Positions 17,227 to 26,684 of a stretch of DNA of 64,000 bases are shown here, piece after piece. Position numbers and translations under genes: made by a program. The notes beneath the pieces were generated by a model that saw only the letters and a list, made by a program, of their open reading frames with translations, was not told the DNA's origin and made no database searches. Every line of letters starts with the position of its first letter. The first letter of the stretch is position 1. Location of the stretch: assembly GCF_009674665.1 (NCBI RefSeq), contig NZ_WKJD01000012.1, positions 248,001-312,000 on the forward strand, written 5' to 3'. This DNA is from Agromyces kandeliae. Its GTDB lineage: Bacteria > Actinomycetota > Actinomycetes > Actinomycetales > Microbacteriaceae.

Positions 17227-18065
17227 GCGATCCGTGCGTCCTCCGCGGTCTCCACCGGTATCGGAGCCCGCCTCGAGGGTAGTCGCCGCAGCTGTGAGCC
17301 GCCGAGCGCGACGAGGAAGAACGCCGTCGCCGCGAGCGCGATCGCCGGCCCGGCGGCGACCGCCAGTGCGCGCGAGGCGAGCACCCCGATCACGCCGGAC
17401 GCCGCGCCGATGACGGGGGCCGCGAGCAGCACGCCGCGATAGGTCGACACGACGGCGCGTGCGGCCGCCGCGGGCGCCGCGATGAGCGCGATCGCGAGGA
17501 TCGCGCCGACGGCCGGCAACGAGCTGACGACGGATGCCGCGGTGAGCCCGAGCACGAGCAGCTCGACCGGCCACTCCCGGAACCCGGCGGCCCGGAAGCC
17601 GCCCGGGTCGAACGTCGAGAAGGCGATGCGCGGACCGAAGGCCGTCACCAGTGCGACCGCGCCGACGAGCACCGCGGCCGCGAGGGCGATGTCGGCGTCG
17701 CCGACCGTCAGGATCGAGCCGACGAGGAGCGTCTCGGGGCGGACCGGGATCCCCGGGATGAGGGCCTGCAGGAGCGCACCGGCCGCGAAGCCCCCCGTGA
17801 GCACGATGCCCGCGGCGACCTGCGCCCCCTGGTGCCTGACTCGCGCGATCGCGACCACGATCGCGACGATCGCGACGGAGGCCACGGCGGCACCGAACGG
17901 AACGCTGAGCCCGAGCGCCGCCGCGGCGACGGCCCCCGGGTAGGTGGCGTGCGTGAGCGCCTGGGCGAAGAACGTGCGCCGTCGGAGCACGACGAGCGCG
18001 CCGACGAAGCCCGCGCCGGCGCCGATGACGACGGCGGCGAGGAGCGCGCGCTCGAAGTAGCCCAT
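17223..18065 (-). CDS. znuB: Zinc/manganese ABC transporter permease (second permease)
   Basis: 280 aa with about eight TM helices. It opens [30 protein letters not shown], followed by FFAQALTHATYPGAVAAAALG with the conserved metal-permease loop. The later RAAGFREWPVELLVLGLTAASVVSSLPAVGAI is the coupling segment. It overlaps the preceding permease by one base (TGATG at 18063-18067) and the regulator by ATGA. Two different permease genes in one operon recall the mntCD/adc arrangement of Gram-positive Mn/Zn transporters, so a heterodimeric channel is likely. Confidence 0.9.
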   Translation of the reverse strand: MGYFERALLAAVVIGAGAGFVGALVVLRRRTFFAQALTHATYPGAVAAAALGLSVPFGAAVASVAIVAIVVAIARVRHQGAQVAAGIVLTGGFAAGALLQALIPGIPVRPETLLVGSILTVGDADIALAAAVLVGAVALVTAFGPRIAFSTFDPGGFRAAGFREWPVELLVLGLTAASVVSSLPAVGAILAIALIAAPAAAARAVVSTYRGVLLAAPVIGAASGVIGVLASRALAVAAGPAIALAATAFFLVALGGSQLRRLPSRRAPIPVETAEDARIA

Positions 18066-18979
18066 CAGCGCTCCCCCGCCGCTCCGGCTCGGGCACGCGG
18101 GCGCGACGCGGCGGGCGCCGCCGGCGAGCGGGGCATCCGGTCTCGGACGAGCCGGTACCCCAGCATCAACGCGTACACCACGACGAAGACGGCGACGACC
18201 GTGCTGCCGGCGGGGAGGTCGATGCCTGCGCCGACCGACGCGCCGAATCCGACGGCGAGTCCGAGCCAGGCGCTGACGGCGCCGACCGCCGCCGCGATCG
18301 GGAAGAGCCGCCACAGGTGCACGGTCGCGAGTCGGGCGGATGCGCCGGGGACGATGAGCAGCGCGAGCACGAGGAGGGTTCCCACCGTGCTGGCCCCGGC
18401 GACGACGACGAGCGCGATCGACGCGTTGAGGACCAGGTCGAGCGCGAGCCCGCGGTCCCCCGCGGCGCGACTGCCGTGTGGATCGAACGCCCGGAAGACC
18501 TGCTGCTTCAGGGTCGCCCCGACGGCGACGGCTGCCGCGAGCGACACGACGACGAGCGGCGCGACGTCCTCGGGCGCGATCGTCAGCACGCGGCCGAACA
18601 GCAGCGCCTCGAGTTCGCCCGCGTAGTCGTCGCTCCGCGAGACCACGATCACGCCGACGCTGAACGTGGCCGTGAGCACGACGGCGACCGCGGCGTCGGA
18701 GGTCACCCCCGCACGGACGAAGAGCGTGAGCAGGACCGCGCCGATGAGCGCCGCGATCGCGGCGCCGGGCACGAGCCCGGCGCTGCCGCCGACGGCGAGG
18801 CCGATGGCGAGCCCCGGGAAGACCGCGTGGGTGAGCCCGTCGCTGATGAACTCGAGCCCACGCAGGTTGACGAGCACCCCGACGATGCCGGCCACGATCG
18901 AGAGCACGAGCAGCACGAGCAGCGCGCGGCCCATGAACGGCAGCGCGAACGCACCGAAGAGCACGTCGCCCAGGCTCAT
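18065..18979 (-). CDS. znuB: Zinc/manganese ABC transporter permease (first permease)
   Basis: 304 aa with about eight to nine TM helices. The ATG of [16 protein letters not shown] at 18979 is preferred because GGGGGAG lies 9 nt before it; an in-frame ATG eight codons upstream (19003) has none. [27 protein letters not shown] is the ABC-3 metal permease signature; [26 protein letters not shown] is the ATPase-coupling part. The C-terminus is Arg/Ala-rich. It sits 37 nt after znuC and overlaps the second permease. Confidence 0.9.
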   Translation of the reverse strand: MSLGDVLFGAFALPFMGRALLVLLVLSIVAGIVGVLVNLRGLEFISDGLTHAVFPGLAIGLAVGGSAGLVPGAAIAALIGAVLLTLFVRAGVTSDAAVAVVLTATFSVGVIVVSRSDDYAGELEALLFGRVLTIAPEDVAPLVVVSLAAAVAVGATLKQQVFRAFDPHGSRAAGDRGLALDLVLNASIALVVVAGASTVGTLLVLALLIVPGASARLATVHLWRLFPIAAAVGAVSAWLGLAVGFGASVGAGIDLPAGSTVVAVFVVVYALMLGYRLVRDRMPRSPAAPAASRPRARAGAAGER

Positions 18980-19016
18980 CGCGAACCACTCCCCCGGTCG
19001 CATGCCCGAGTCTGCA

Positions 19017-19784
19017 TCAATGACCCTCGTGCCCCGGGACGACCACGGTGTGCTCGTCGATCTCGACGCCGACGCCCTCGAAGCACTCCTGCACGTTCTC
19101 GAGGGTCAGCACGTCGTCGACCGGGCCGCATCCGACCTGGCCGCCGTTCAGCAGGAGCACGGTGTCGCAGACCTGCCGGGCGAGTTCGAGGTCGTGCGTC
19201 GACACGACGATGGCGACCCCGCGTCGCTTCAGGGTCCGGATGGTCTCGATGAGCGCATCGCGGTTCGCCTGGTCGAGGCCGTTGAACGGCTCGTCCAGGA
19301 GCAGGAGCACGGGCTCGGATGCCAGTGCGCGCGCCAGCATCCCACGCTGGCGCTGGCCTCCCGAGAGCTCGCCGAATCGCAGGCGGGCGCGGTCCGCGAG
19401 CCCCACCGTCTCCAGGGCGCGGCGCACGACCTCCCGGTCGCGACGGCCGGGCCAGCGCAGCAGGCCGAGCCGCCGATAGCGTCCCTGCATCACGACCTGC
19501 TCGAGGCTGATCGGGAAGTCGGGGTCGAGGTCCGAGGACTGCGGCAGGAAGCCGACCATGCCGTCGGGAGCATGTTCGGAACCGCCGACGCGCATGCTGC
19601 CTCCGACGAGCGGGACGAGGCCGAGGATGCCCCGGAGGAGCGTCGACTTCCCCGCGCCGTTCGGCCCGATGACCGCGACGGCCTCGCCGGGCGCGACCGA
19701 CAGGCGCAAGCCTGCGACGCCGGCCCCTCCGGGGTGCCGGAACGCGGCGTCCCGGAGGACGAGGACGGGTCCCGACTCGCTCAT
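19017..19784 (-). CDS. znuC: Zinc/manganese ABC transporter ATP-binding protein
   Basis: 255 aa ATPase. Walker [11 protein letters not shown]-loop in [15 protein letters not shown], signature [16 protein letters not shown], Walker [13 protein letters not shown] and the switch His in [10 protein letters not shown] are all present. The ribosome site GGAGGA is inside the last codons of znuA, 4 nt upstream by gene boundaries. The C-terminal tail [11 protein letters not shown] is His-containing. It powers the two ZnuB subunits. Confidence 0.94.
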   Translation of the reverse strand: MSESGPVLVLRDAAFRHPGGAGVAGLRLSVAPGEAVAVIGPNGAGKSTLLRGILGLVPLVGGSMRVGGSEHAPDGMVGFLPQSSDLDPDFPISLEQVVMQGRYRRLGLLRWPGRRDREVVRRALETVGLADRARLRFGELSGGQRQRGMLARALASEPVLLLLDEPFNGLDQANRDALIETIRTLKRRGVAIVVSTHDLELARQVCDTVLLLNGGQVGCGPVDDVLTLENVQECFEGVGVEIDEHTVVVPGHEGH

Positions 19785-19788
19785 GCGG

Positions 19789-20796
19789 TCATCCTCCCAG
19801 CACCGACGGCGACGGGGAAGGCGTCACGCCCCACGACTCGAGGATCAGGCGCACGTTGTGCAGCTGGCTGCCGAGGTACGTCTCGCCCTCGGTCCCCGGC
19901 TGTCCGAGCGAATCGCCGTAGAGCGCGTCCTCGCCGGAGTAGACCACGACCCCCGCCTCGTCGGCGATCGTCTCGGCCGCCTTGGGCGAGATCGACGCCT
20001 CGGAGAAGACCGCCTGCACGCCGGTCTCCGCGATCCGCTCGACCAGCGCGTCGATCTCGGCGGCGCTCGGCTCGGCGTTGTCGTCGAAGCCCGGGATCAC
20101 GCTGCCGACGAAGGTGATGTCGTACGCGTGGAGGAAGTAGGTGAACGCGTCGTGGTTCGTCACGAGGAGTCGCTCCTCGACGGGCACGGTCGCGACGTTC
20201 TCGTCGATCCACGCGTCGAGCGCCTGGAGTCTGGCGGTGTAGTCGTCGGCGTTGGTCCCGACGGCGTCGGCGTCGATGCCGGGGACGTCGGCGAGTCCGT
20301 CGGCGATGTTCGCCACCATCCGCTCCGCGAGCACGGGGTCCGTCCAGACGTGCGGGTTCCCGCCACCGTCGTCGTGGCCGTCGTCCTCGGCTTCGTGGTC
20401 ATGGTCGTGGTCGTCCTCGGTGGCCTCGAGCCGGATGCCCGTGCTGGCGTCGACGAGGACGCCGTCGAACCCCGACGCCTCGACCGCATCGTCGATCCAC
20501 GACTCGAGCCCGGCGCCGTTCACGACGAGCGCGTCGGCCGATCCGAGCGCGAGCAGCTGTGCCGCGGACGGGTCGAACGAGTGCGCGCTCTGCCCGGGCT
20601 CGAGCAGGCCGGTCACCTCGGCGGCCTCCCCCGCGACCTCGCGTGCGAAGTCCGCGACCTGCGTGGTCGTCGCGACCACCTGCACGCCGTCCGATTCCGA
20701 CGCGCCCGGCGTCGCGCACCCCGCGAGCACCGTGACGGCTGCCGCCCCGAGGGCGAGTGCGGACCAGCGGGTTCGACGAGGGAGATCGATCGGCAT
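19789..20796 (-). CDS. znuA: Zinc ABC transporter substrate-binding lipoprotein
   Basis: 335 aa. MPIDLPRRTRWSALALGAAA followed by VTVLAGC gives a lipobox (Cys27). The metal-binding domain shows GQSAHSFDPS (His72 a probable ligand) and NPHVWTDP (His149), with a His/Asp-rich loop DDHDHDHEAEDDGHDD (128-143) between them, as in zinc-specific ZnuA/AdcA. The start is the ATG at 20796; the longer open frame would run through the operator. A TACGCT -10 ends 6 nt before this ATG, so the transcript is probably leaderless. Confidence 0.93.
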   Translation of the reverse strand: MPIDLPRRTRWSALALGAAAVTVLAGCATPGASESDGVQVVATTTQVADFAREVAGEAAEVTGLLEPGQSAHSFDPSAAQLLALGSADALVVNGAGLESWIDDAVEASGFDGVLVDASTGIRLEATEDDHDHDHEAEDDGHDDGGGNPHVWTDPVLAERMVANIADGLADVPGIDADAVGTNADDYTARLQALDAWIDENVATVPVEERLLVTNHDAFTYFLHAYDITFVGSVIPGFDDNAEPSAAEIDALVERIAETGVQAVFSEASISPKAAETIADEAGVVVYSGEDALYGDSLGQPGTEGETYLGSQLHNVRLILESWGVTPSPSPSVLGG

Positions 20797-20802
20797 GCAT
20801 CG

Positions 20803-20832
20803 AGCGTAGGCGTTATTGATAATGATTGTCAA
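20803..20832 (-). promoter_or_regulatory. Zur-box-like operator and promoter of the znu operon
   Basis: TTGATAATGATTGTCAA (20816-20832) is a 17-bp palindrome of NNNANAATNATTNT type with one mismatch pair, close to known Zur boxes. On the znuA strand its end is the -35 hexamer TTGACA (20827-20832), spaced 18 nt from TACGCT (20803-20808). Bound repressor would cover the -35 element. It stands out as AT-rich in GC-rich DNA. Confidence 0.8.
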
Positions 20833-20919
20833 AACCATCTGTCCGGCATGCGCGTGTTCGCGTGACGTTCTGTGCACGGGGGCTGTCGCTCGTCGGTCGT
20901 CCGTGCGAGAGTGTCAGCC

Positions 20920-21417
20920 GTGGAAACCGCCACGAGACCCATCACCCTGCACCCGTTCACCCCTTCCGACGCCGAGCGCCTGCTCGAGGGCCATGTCGAC
21001 CCGGTCGACGGCTGGGAGGGCGGCTACTCGTTCACCGACGAACCCGAGCTTCTCGCCGACTACGTCCGCGCAACGCAGCGCGACGGCGACCCGGCGCCCT
21101 ACGGCCCCTATCTCGTCCGGCGCCTCGGCGCCGACGGGGAGGCCGGCGCCGCCGTCGGCGGCGTCAACCTCTTCGGCCCTCCGGACGAACGCGGCGCGGT
21201 CGAGTTCGCGTTCGGACTCGTGCCCGCCGCCCGCGGTACCGGACTCTCCCCGTACGTCGTCGACGCCGCACTCGACGTGCTCCGCGAGGCGGGCGCACTC
21301 ATCGCCCGCGCCGAATGCGAGATCGCGAACCTCCCCGCCCGACGCGTGCTCGAGCAGGCCGGCCTGGGCGAGGTGGGTCGGTCCGACGGCGTCGTCGCCT
21401 TCGAGATCCGCCTCTGA
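20920..21417 (+). CDS. GNAT family N-acetyltransferase
   Basis: About 165 aa from a GTG at 20920 (an in-frame GTG at 20911 and another at 20872 are also possible). The fold begins with TRPITLHPFTPSDAERLLEG, the strand-turn pattern of GNAT enzymes. VEFAFGLVPAARGTGLSPYVVDAALDVL carries the acetyl-CoA pyrophosphate loop (AARGTGLS, a variant of Q/RxxGxG/A), and ARAECEIANLPARRVLEQAGL is the typical last helix, as in RimJ/RimL-like members. It diverges from znuA across the Zur box but does not share its -35. Substrate unknown. Confidence 0.88.
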   Translation: METATRPITLHPFTPSDAERLLEGHVDPVDGWEGGYSFTDEPELLADYVRATQRDGDPAPYGPYLVRRLGADGEAGAAVGGVNLFGPPDERGAVEFAFGLVPAARGTGLSPYVVDAALDVLREAGALIARAECEIANLPARRVLEQAGLGEVGRSDGVVAFEIRL

Positions 21418-21453
21418 GACGGCGCGGCGCGGGCCGTCGGCACGACGCGCCCG

Positions 21454-22866
21454 CTACTCGAGCAGGAGCGCCGGTTCCTCGATGATCGACGCCACGTCCG
21501 CGAGGAAGCGGCTGGCGACGTCGCCGTCGACGACCCGGTGATCGAACGACCCGCCGATCGTCGTCACGAACCGGGGCCGGACCTCGCCGTCGACCACCCA
21601 CGGCTTCTGCCGGATGGTGCCCAGTGCGACGATCGCCACCTCGCCGGTGTTGAGGATCGGCGTGCCGGTGTCCATGCCGAAGACGCCGATGTTGGTGATC
21701 GTGATCGTGCCGCCCTGCATCTCCGCGGGCTGCGTCTTGCCCTCGCGCGCGGTCAGCGTGAGCTGCTCGAGCGCGGTGGCGAGCTCGACCATCGTCATGG
21801 CCTGCGCCTCCTTGACGTTCGGGACGATCAGCCCGCGAGGGGTCGCCGCCGCGACGCCGAGGTTCACGTAGTGCTTGACGATGATCTCGTCATCGGTCCA
21901 CTGCGCGTTGACGGTCGGATTCCGGCGTGCGGCCCAGATCATCGCCTTCGCCATGATGAGCAGCGGCGACACCCTGACCCCGGCGAAATCGGGGGACGCC
22001 TTCAGCCGCTTGACGTACTCCATGGTTCGCGTCGCGTCCACGTCGACGAAGACCGATACATGCGGCGCGGAGTATGCACTCTGCACCATCGTCTGCGCGA
22101 TCGCCTTCCGCACGCCCTTCACGGGGATGCGCGTCTCCCGGTCGGCCGGGAGCTCCGGCGTCTGGATGTTGCGGAACACGCTCGCCTGGCTGGCCTCGCG
22201 GATGACGTCGTCGCGCGTGATGTCGCCGATCGGACCGGTGGGCGCCACGCGCGACAGGTCGACGCCGAGGTCCTTCGCGAGCTTGCGGATGGGGGGCTTC
22301 GCGATCACCGGAACCCCGTCGTCGTGCCGCTCCGCCGGACGGACCGGCTCGGCCGGCGCGGACGCCGGCGCCGCGGGACGCGCTGACGGCGCCGGCGCGG
22401 AGACGACGGGCGGCGCGGGCGGGGGAGCGAGGTGCTCGTGCGCGCCGCCCGGCGCCGGATGCCGGCGGCGACGGCTCTGGCTCGGCCCGGTGCTGCCGTG
22501 GCCGACGAGCACGGCGCCGCCGGCATCCGGCGATTCCGAGGTGCTCGGCGCGGGTGCGGCGGGAGCCGCCACGGGTGCCTCGGCCGGTGCGGGTGCGCCG
22601 TCGGGCGATGACATGCCGTCGGCGGCATCCGTCTGGATGACCAGGATCGGCGTCCCCACGTCGACCGTCCGGCCCTCCTCGACGAGCAGCTCCGTCACCG
22701 TGCCCTCGAAGGCGCTCGGGAGTTCGACGAGCGACTTCGCCGTCTCGATCTCGACGAAGACCTGGTCGAGCGAGATGCGCTCGCCGGGCGCGACGCGCCA
22801 CTGCACGATCTCGGCCTCGGTCAGGCCCTCGCCCACGTCGGGAAGCGGGAATCGGATCTCGCTCAT
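21454..22866 (-). CDS. bkdC: Branched-chain 2-oxoacid dehydrogenase E2 (lipoamide acyltransferase)
   Basis: 470 aa. The lipoyl domain is at 1-80 with the lipoylated Lys44 in [15 protein letters not shown] Pro/Ala-rich linker follows (about 82-165). The peripheral subunit-binding domain lies near 180-215 ([29 protein letters not shown]). The catalytic domain ends with [14 protein letters not shown], whose His is the active base. Only one lipoyl domain is present. It transfers acyl groups from E1 to CoA. It is last in the hisC-bkdA-bkdB-bkdC operon. A pyruvate-type complex is possible, but E1 alpha/beta here are of the branched-chain two-subunit type. Confidence 0.9.
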   Translation of the reverse strand: MSEIRFPLPDVGEGLTEAEIVQWRVAPGERISLDQVFVEIETAKSLVELPSAFEGTVTELLVEEGRTVDVGTPILVIQTDAADGMSSPDGAPAPAEAPVAAPAAPAPSTSESPDAGGAVLVGHGSTGPSQSRRRRHPAPGGAHEHLAPPPAPPVVSAPAPSARPAAPASAPAEPVRPAERHDDGVPVIAKPPIRKLAKDLGVDLSRVAPTGPIGDITRDDVIREASQASVFRNIQTPELPADRETRIPVKGVRKAIAQTMVQSAYSAPHVSVFVDVDATRTMEYVKRLKASPDFAGVRVSPLLIMAKAMIWAARRNPTVNAQWTDDEIIVKHYVNLGVAAATPRGLIVPNVKEAQAMTMVELATALEQLTLTAREGKTQPAEMQGGTITITNIGVFGMDTGTPILNTGEVAIVALGTIRQKPWVVDGEVRPRFVTTIGGSFDHRVVDGDVASRFLADVASIIEEPALLLE

Positions 22867-22913
22867 CGTGCTCCTCAGGTTCGAACGTGCGGGGTCGTGG
22901 TGCGACCCCCGGG

Positions 22914-23942
22914 TCAGTAGGACAGCGACCGGTCGACGGCCTCGAGCACCCGGTCGGCGCTCGGCAGGTACTCGGTCTCGAGCGCGGCAGGCGGGAACGG
23001 TGTGTCGAAGCTTGAGACCCGCAGCACCGGCGCCTCGAGCGAGTAGAATGCCCGCTCGGCGACCGTCGCGGCGATCTCGGACCCGACGCTCACGAACCCG
23101 TACGCCTCCTGCGCGACCACGAGGCGCCCGGTGCGCTGCACCGAGTCGACGATCGGGCCGAAGTCGATGGGGGAGAGCGAGCGCAGGTCCACGACCTCGA
23201 GGCTCCGGCCCTCTTCGGCGGCGATGTCGGCCGCCTGCAGCAGCGTCGCGATCATTGCGCCATGCCCGACGAGGGTGACGTCGTCGCCGCGTCGGACGAC
23301 CCGGCTCGCGTGCAGGGGCAGCCCGGCGTGGTCGTGGTCGACCGGACCCTTCGGCCAGTAGCGGCTCTTGGGCTCGAAGAAGAGGACCGGGTCGTTCGAC
23401 GCGATCGCCTCCTGGATCATCCAGTACGCGTCGTGCGGCGACGACGGACTCACCACGCGAAGGCCCGGCGTGTGCGCGAAGTACGCCTCCGGGCTCTCCT
23501 GGTGGTGCTCGATCGAGCCGATGTGGCCGCCGTAGGGCACGCGGATGACGACCGGCATCGGCATTCCGCCGTCGTGGCGGAGGTTCATGCGCGCCAGCTG
23601 GGTGGTGATCTGGTCGAACGCGGGGAAGATGAACCCGTCGAACTGGATCTCGAGCACCGGGCGGTAGCCGCGCATGGCCATGCCGATCGCGGTGCCCACG
23701 ATGCCCGACTCGGCCAGCGGGCTGTCGAGCACCCGGCGTTCCCCGAACTCGGCCACGAGGCCCTCGGTCACGCGGAACACCCCGCCGAGCGGCCCGATGT
23801 CCTCGCCCATGAGCAGGACCTTCGGGTCGTTGCGCATCGCCTCCCGGAGTCCGGCATTGATGGCCTTCGCCATCGACAGCGTGTGCACGCCCCGGAGTTC
23901 GGGCGCCTCGGCCGACGTGTCGGCGATCGTCTCGACCGTCAT
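22914..23942 (-). CDS. bkdB: Branched-chain 2-oxoacid dehydrogenase E1 beta subunit
   Basis: 342 aa transketolase-type beta subunit. [29 protein letters not shown] opens the PP domain; Glu in [17 protein letters not shown], then [27 protein letters not shown] and [16 protein letters not shown] (active-site His region) are family hallmarks. [20 protein letters not shown] text starts the C-terminal domain. The ATG at 23942 overlaps the E1 alpha stop (ATGA). With E1 alpha it decarboxylates branched-chain 2-oxoacids using thiamine diphosphate. Confidence 0.92.
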   Translation of the reverse strand: MTVETIADTSAEAPELRGVHTLSMAKAINAGLREAMRNDPKVLLMGEDIGPLGGVFRVTEGLVAEFGERRVLDSPLAESGIVGTAIGMAMRGYRPVLEIQFDGFIFPAFDQITTQLARMNLRHDGGMPMPVVIRVPYGGHIGSIEHHQESPEAYFAHTPGLRVVSPSSPHDAYWMIQEAIASNDPVLFFEPKSRYWPKGPVDHDHAGLPLHASRVVRRGDDVTLVGHGAMIATLLQAADIAAEEGRSLEVVDLRSLSPIDFGPIVDSVQRTGRLVVAQEAYGFVSVGSEIAATVAERAFYSLEAPVLRVSSFDTPFPPAALETEYLPSADRVLEAVDRSLSY

Positions 23943-25123
23943 GCCTGGTCTCCTTCGAACGAGTTCTCGTACTCCTCGAGCCATGCGGCCTGCGCCTCCA
24001 TCAGGGGGTGGGCCTCGGCGTAGACGTGGGCGAAGATGTCGCTGCGCGGGGGAGCGGTGACGTCGAGCGCGCGCGTCCTGACGCCGGCCGCGACGTCCGC
24101 CGCCTCCTCGTCGACGCGGTCGAAGTACTCGGCCGACGCTCCGCGGCCCTCGAGCCACGTGCGGAAGCGCGTGATCGGATCGCGTGCGGTCCAGTACGCG
24201 ACCTCGTCATCGGTCCGGTACTTCGTCGGGTCGTCGGCGGTGGTGTGCGCGCCCATGCGGTAGGTCACCGCCTCGATGAACGACGGTCCCTCGCCCGCGC
24301 GGGCCTCCTCGAGCGCGCGGCGGGTCACGGCGTAGCTCGCGAGCACGTCGTTGCCGTCGACCCGGATGCCCGGCATGCCGAAGCCGCCGCCGCGCAGGGA
24401 GAGCGGGCTGCGCGACTGACGCGAGACCGGGACCGAGATCGCCCACTGGTTGTTCTGCACGAAGAACACCTGGGGGGTGGCGTAGCTCGATGCGAACACG
24501 AGCGCCTCGCTCGCGTCGCCCTGCGACGTCGAACCGTCGCCGTAGTAGACGAGCACCGCGGCATCCGACTCGGGGTCGCCCGTCGCGGTCGCACCGTCGA
24601 ACTGCAGGCCCATCGCGTAGCCGGTCGCGTGCAGCGTCTGCGAGGCCAGCACGAGCGTGTAGAGGTGGAAGTTGCCGTTCTCCTCGGGCGTCCAGCCGCC
24701 GAGGGTGGCGCCGCGGAAAAGCTTCAGGATGGCGACCGGGTCGAGGCCGCGGATCATGCCGACGATGTGCTCGCGGTACGACGGGAAGATGTGGTCCTGC
24801 GGGCGCGCGGCGCGCGCGGAGCCGACCTGGGCGGCCTCCTGGCCGTGGCTGGGGACCCACAGCGCGAGCTGGCCCTGGCGCTGGAGGTTCGCGCCCATGA
24901 CGTCGACCCGACGCGAGATCACCATGTCGCGGTAGAACTGCTCGAGCGCGGCATCGGGCAGCGCCTCGACCAGCGGCAGGTACTCCTCCGCCTCGGGCGA
25001 CGGACGAAGTTCGCCCTCGGGCGTCAGGAGCTGGACCGTCGGAGCGGTGAAGTCGCGTGAGGGGGCTGCCACCGTTCCACGGTACCCGCTCGATGTGGGG
25101 CCCTTCTTGTGGAGGTCAGACAA
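23939..25123 (-). CDS. bkdA: Branched-chain 2-oxoacid dehydrogenase E1 alpha subunit
   Basis: 394 aa. The thiamine diphosphate motif is [20 protein letters not shown] to [11 protein letters not shown] (GDG...N). Also typical are [21 protein letters not shown], the IFPSYREH segment and [17 protein letters not shown]. The TTG start at 25123 overlaps the 3' end of the aminotransferase gene and its GGGGAG lies only 1 nt before, so a GTG at 25072 (VAAPSRDF) is an alternative. The complex feeds branched-chain acyl-CoA primers for iso/anteiso lipids and leucine catabolism. Confidence 0.9.
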   Translation of the reverse strand: MSDLHKKGPTSSGYRGTVAAPSRDFTAPTVQLLTPEGELRPSPEAEEYLPLVEALPDAALEQFYRDMVISRRVDVMGANLQRQGQLALWVPSHGQEAAQVGSARAARPQDHIFPSYREHIVGMIRGLDPVAILKLFRGATLGGWTPEENGNFHLYTLVLASQTLHATGYAMGLQFDGATATGDPESDAAVLVYYGDGSTSQGDASEALVFASSYATPQVFFVQNNQWAISVPVSRQSRSPLSLRGGGFGMPGIRVDGNDVLASYAVTRRALEEARAGEGPSFIEAVTYRMGAHTTADDPTKYRTDDEVAYWTARDPITRFRTWLEGRGASAEYFDRVDEEAADVAAGVRTRALDVTAPPRSDIFAHVYAEAHPLMEAQAAWLEEYENSFEGDQA

Positions 25124-26207
25124 GCTCCCCGAGAAGCCTTAGGAGTACGTCCACAGACTCGCGCTCGCCGACCGACACCCGGATGCCGTCGCCGGGGAAC
25201 GCCCGCGCGACGATCCCGCCGTCGAACAGCGCCTCGGCGACCTCCATCGTGCGATCGCCCGTGGGCAGCCACACGAAATTGCCCTGCGCCACCGGGATCT
25301 CCCAGCCCTGCGCGATGAGCGCGTCGCGCAGGGCGTCGCGGCGCTCGGCGAGCGCGTCGACTCGGCCCAGCAGCTCCTCCTCGTTGGCCGGCTCGAGCGC
25401 GGCGAGCGCACCCGCCGTGGCGACGGCGGTCACGCCGAGGGGGATCGCCGTCGCACGAGCGGCGTCGAGGATCGGCACCGGGCCGATCGCGTAGCCGACG
25501 CGCACGCCGGCGAGCCCGTACGCCTTGGAGAAGGTCCGGAGCACGACGAGGTTGGGGTAGCGCCCGATGAGCGAACTGCCGTCGACGGATGCCTCGTCCC
25601 GCACGAACTCCGCGTACGCCTCGTCGAGCAGCACGAGCCGGTCGGCCGGAACGCGCGCCATGAAGCGCTCGAACTCGTCCGCGGTGACCGGGACCCCCGT
25701 CGGGTTGTTGGGGGAGCACACGATCACCACGCGCGTGCGGTCGGTCACCGCGTCCGCCATCGCATCGAGGTCGTGTCCGTGGTCGGGGCGGTTCGGGACC
25801 TGCACGCTCGTCGCGCCGGCGACGGTGACCAGCCCGGGGTACGCCTCGAACGAGCGCCACGAGTAGACGACCTCGTCGCCCGGGCCCGCCGCGGCGAGCA
25901 CGAACTGCGCGATCAGCGACACCGATCCGGCACCGACGAGCACCTCGTCGACGCTCACGCCGTAGCGCTCGGCCAGCCGCTCGCGGAGCGTCAGCGCGGT
26001 GGCGTCCGGATACCGGTGGACCTCCGTCGCGGCGGCTGCGATCGCGGACGCGACGGCCTCGACGGGCGGCCAGGGGTTCTCGTTGCTCGACAGCTTGAAG
26101 CCGTCCGCCGGGGCCGGCCGGCCCTGACGATACGGGGGAAGCGCGGCGATCTCCGGGCGCAGGCGCACCTGCGGGGGCGTGGGCTCCGATGCGGTCACGG
26201 CATCCAC
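25116..26207 (-). CDS. hisC: Histidinol-phosphate / aromatic amino acid aminotransferase (Pat/HisC2-like)
   Basis: 363 aa class I aminotransferase. [78 protein letters not shown] and [18 protein letters not shown] (PLP Lys in FSKAYG) are present. The GSVSL and [10 protein letters not shown] features are closer to Pat/HisC2, which transfers amino groups on aromatic amino acids, than to HisC of the histidine operon. The GTG at 26207 has AGGGG 4 nt before. It leads the bkd operon and no his genes are near. Confidence 0.85.
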   Translation of the reverse strand: MDAVTASEPTPPQVRLRPEIAALPPYRQGRPAPADGFKLSSNENPWPPVEAVASAIAAAATEVHRYPDATALTLRERLAERYGVSVDEVLVGAGSVSLIAQFVLAAAGPGDEVVYSWRSFEAYPGLVTVAGATSVQVPNRPDHGHDLDAMADAVTDRTRVVIVCSPNNPTGVPVTADEFERFMARVPADRLVLLDEAYAEFVRDEASVDGSSLIGRYPNLVVLRTFSKAYGLAGVRVGYAIGPVPILDAARATAIPLGVTAVATAGALAALEPANEEELLGRVDALAERRDALRDALIAQGWEIPVAQGNFVWLPTGDRTMEVAEALFDGGIVARAFPGDGIRVSVGERESVDVLLRLLGELV

Positions 26208-26238
26208 CGTACCCCTTCGCTCGCGGGCCCCCCGCTGC

Positions 26239-26244
26239 CATAGT
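26239..26244 (+). promoter_or_regulatory. -10 element of a probable leaderless promoter
   Basis: CATAGT ends 6 nt before the ATG at 26251. It is one base off the TANNNT consensus. The GGGGG next to the ATG is too close to work as a ribosome site. Confidence 0.4.
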
Positions 26245-26250
26245 TGGGGG

Positions 26251-26631
26251 ATGCGCTTCCTCCTGAAGGTCATCGTCGTCGCGTTCGCACTCTGGCTCAC
26301 GACCCTCATCGTCTCCGGCGTGAGCGTCGTCCCCTATGAGGACACGGAGTTCGCGACCGTGCTCACCTACCTGCTGATCGCCGCCATCTTCGGCATCGTC
26401 AACGCGACGATCGGCACGTTCGTGCGCATCGTCGGGTTCCCGCTCTACGTGCTGACGCTGGGGCTCATCTCGTTCATCGTCAACGGGCTGCTCCTGCTGC
26501 TCGTCGACTGGATCAGCAGCCTGATGGGCTTCGGACTCGTGGTCGACGGATTCTGGTGGGGCGTGCTCGGTGCGCTCGTGCTCGGCCTCATCAGCTGGCT
26601 GATCGGACTGGTCGTCCGGCCGACCGACTGA
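26251..26631 (+). CDS. Phage holin family 4-2 type small membrane protein
   Basis: 126 aa with four TM helices ([85 protein letters not shown]). The spacing and the PLYVLTLGL and [15 protein letters not shown] segments match Pfam family PF04020, named after a mycobacterial phage holin but widespread on bacterial chromosomes, where it has no known lytic role. No lysin or phage gene is near, so it should not be read as prophage. It diverges from hisC. Confidence 0.85.
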   Translation: MRFLLKVIVVAFALWLTTLIVSGVSVVPYEDTEFATVLTYLLIAAIFGIVNATIGTFVRIVGFPLYVLTLGLISFIVNGLLLLLVDWISSLMGFGLVVDGFWWGVLGALVLGLISWLIGLVVRPTD

Positions 26632-26684
26632 GCTCGGCCGATCGAGCTCGGTCGCCCGTCGGGCGGATGCCCCCATCCGGCCGT

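Noticed and set aside
26251..26631. Prophage remnant based on the holin-family gene
   Set aside because: The family is common on chromosomes, and no lysin, integrase or structural gene is near.
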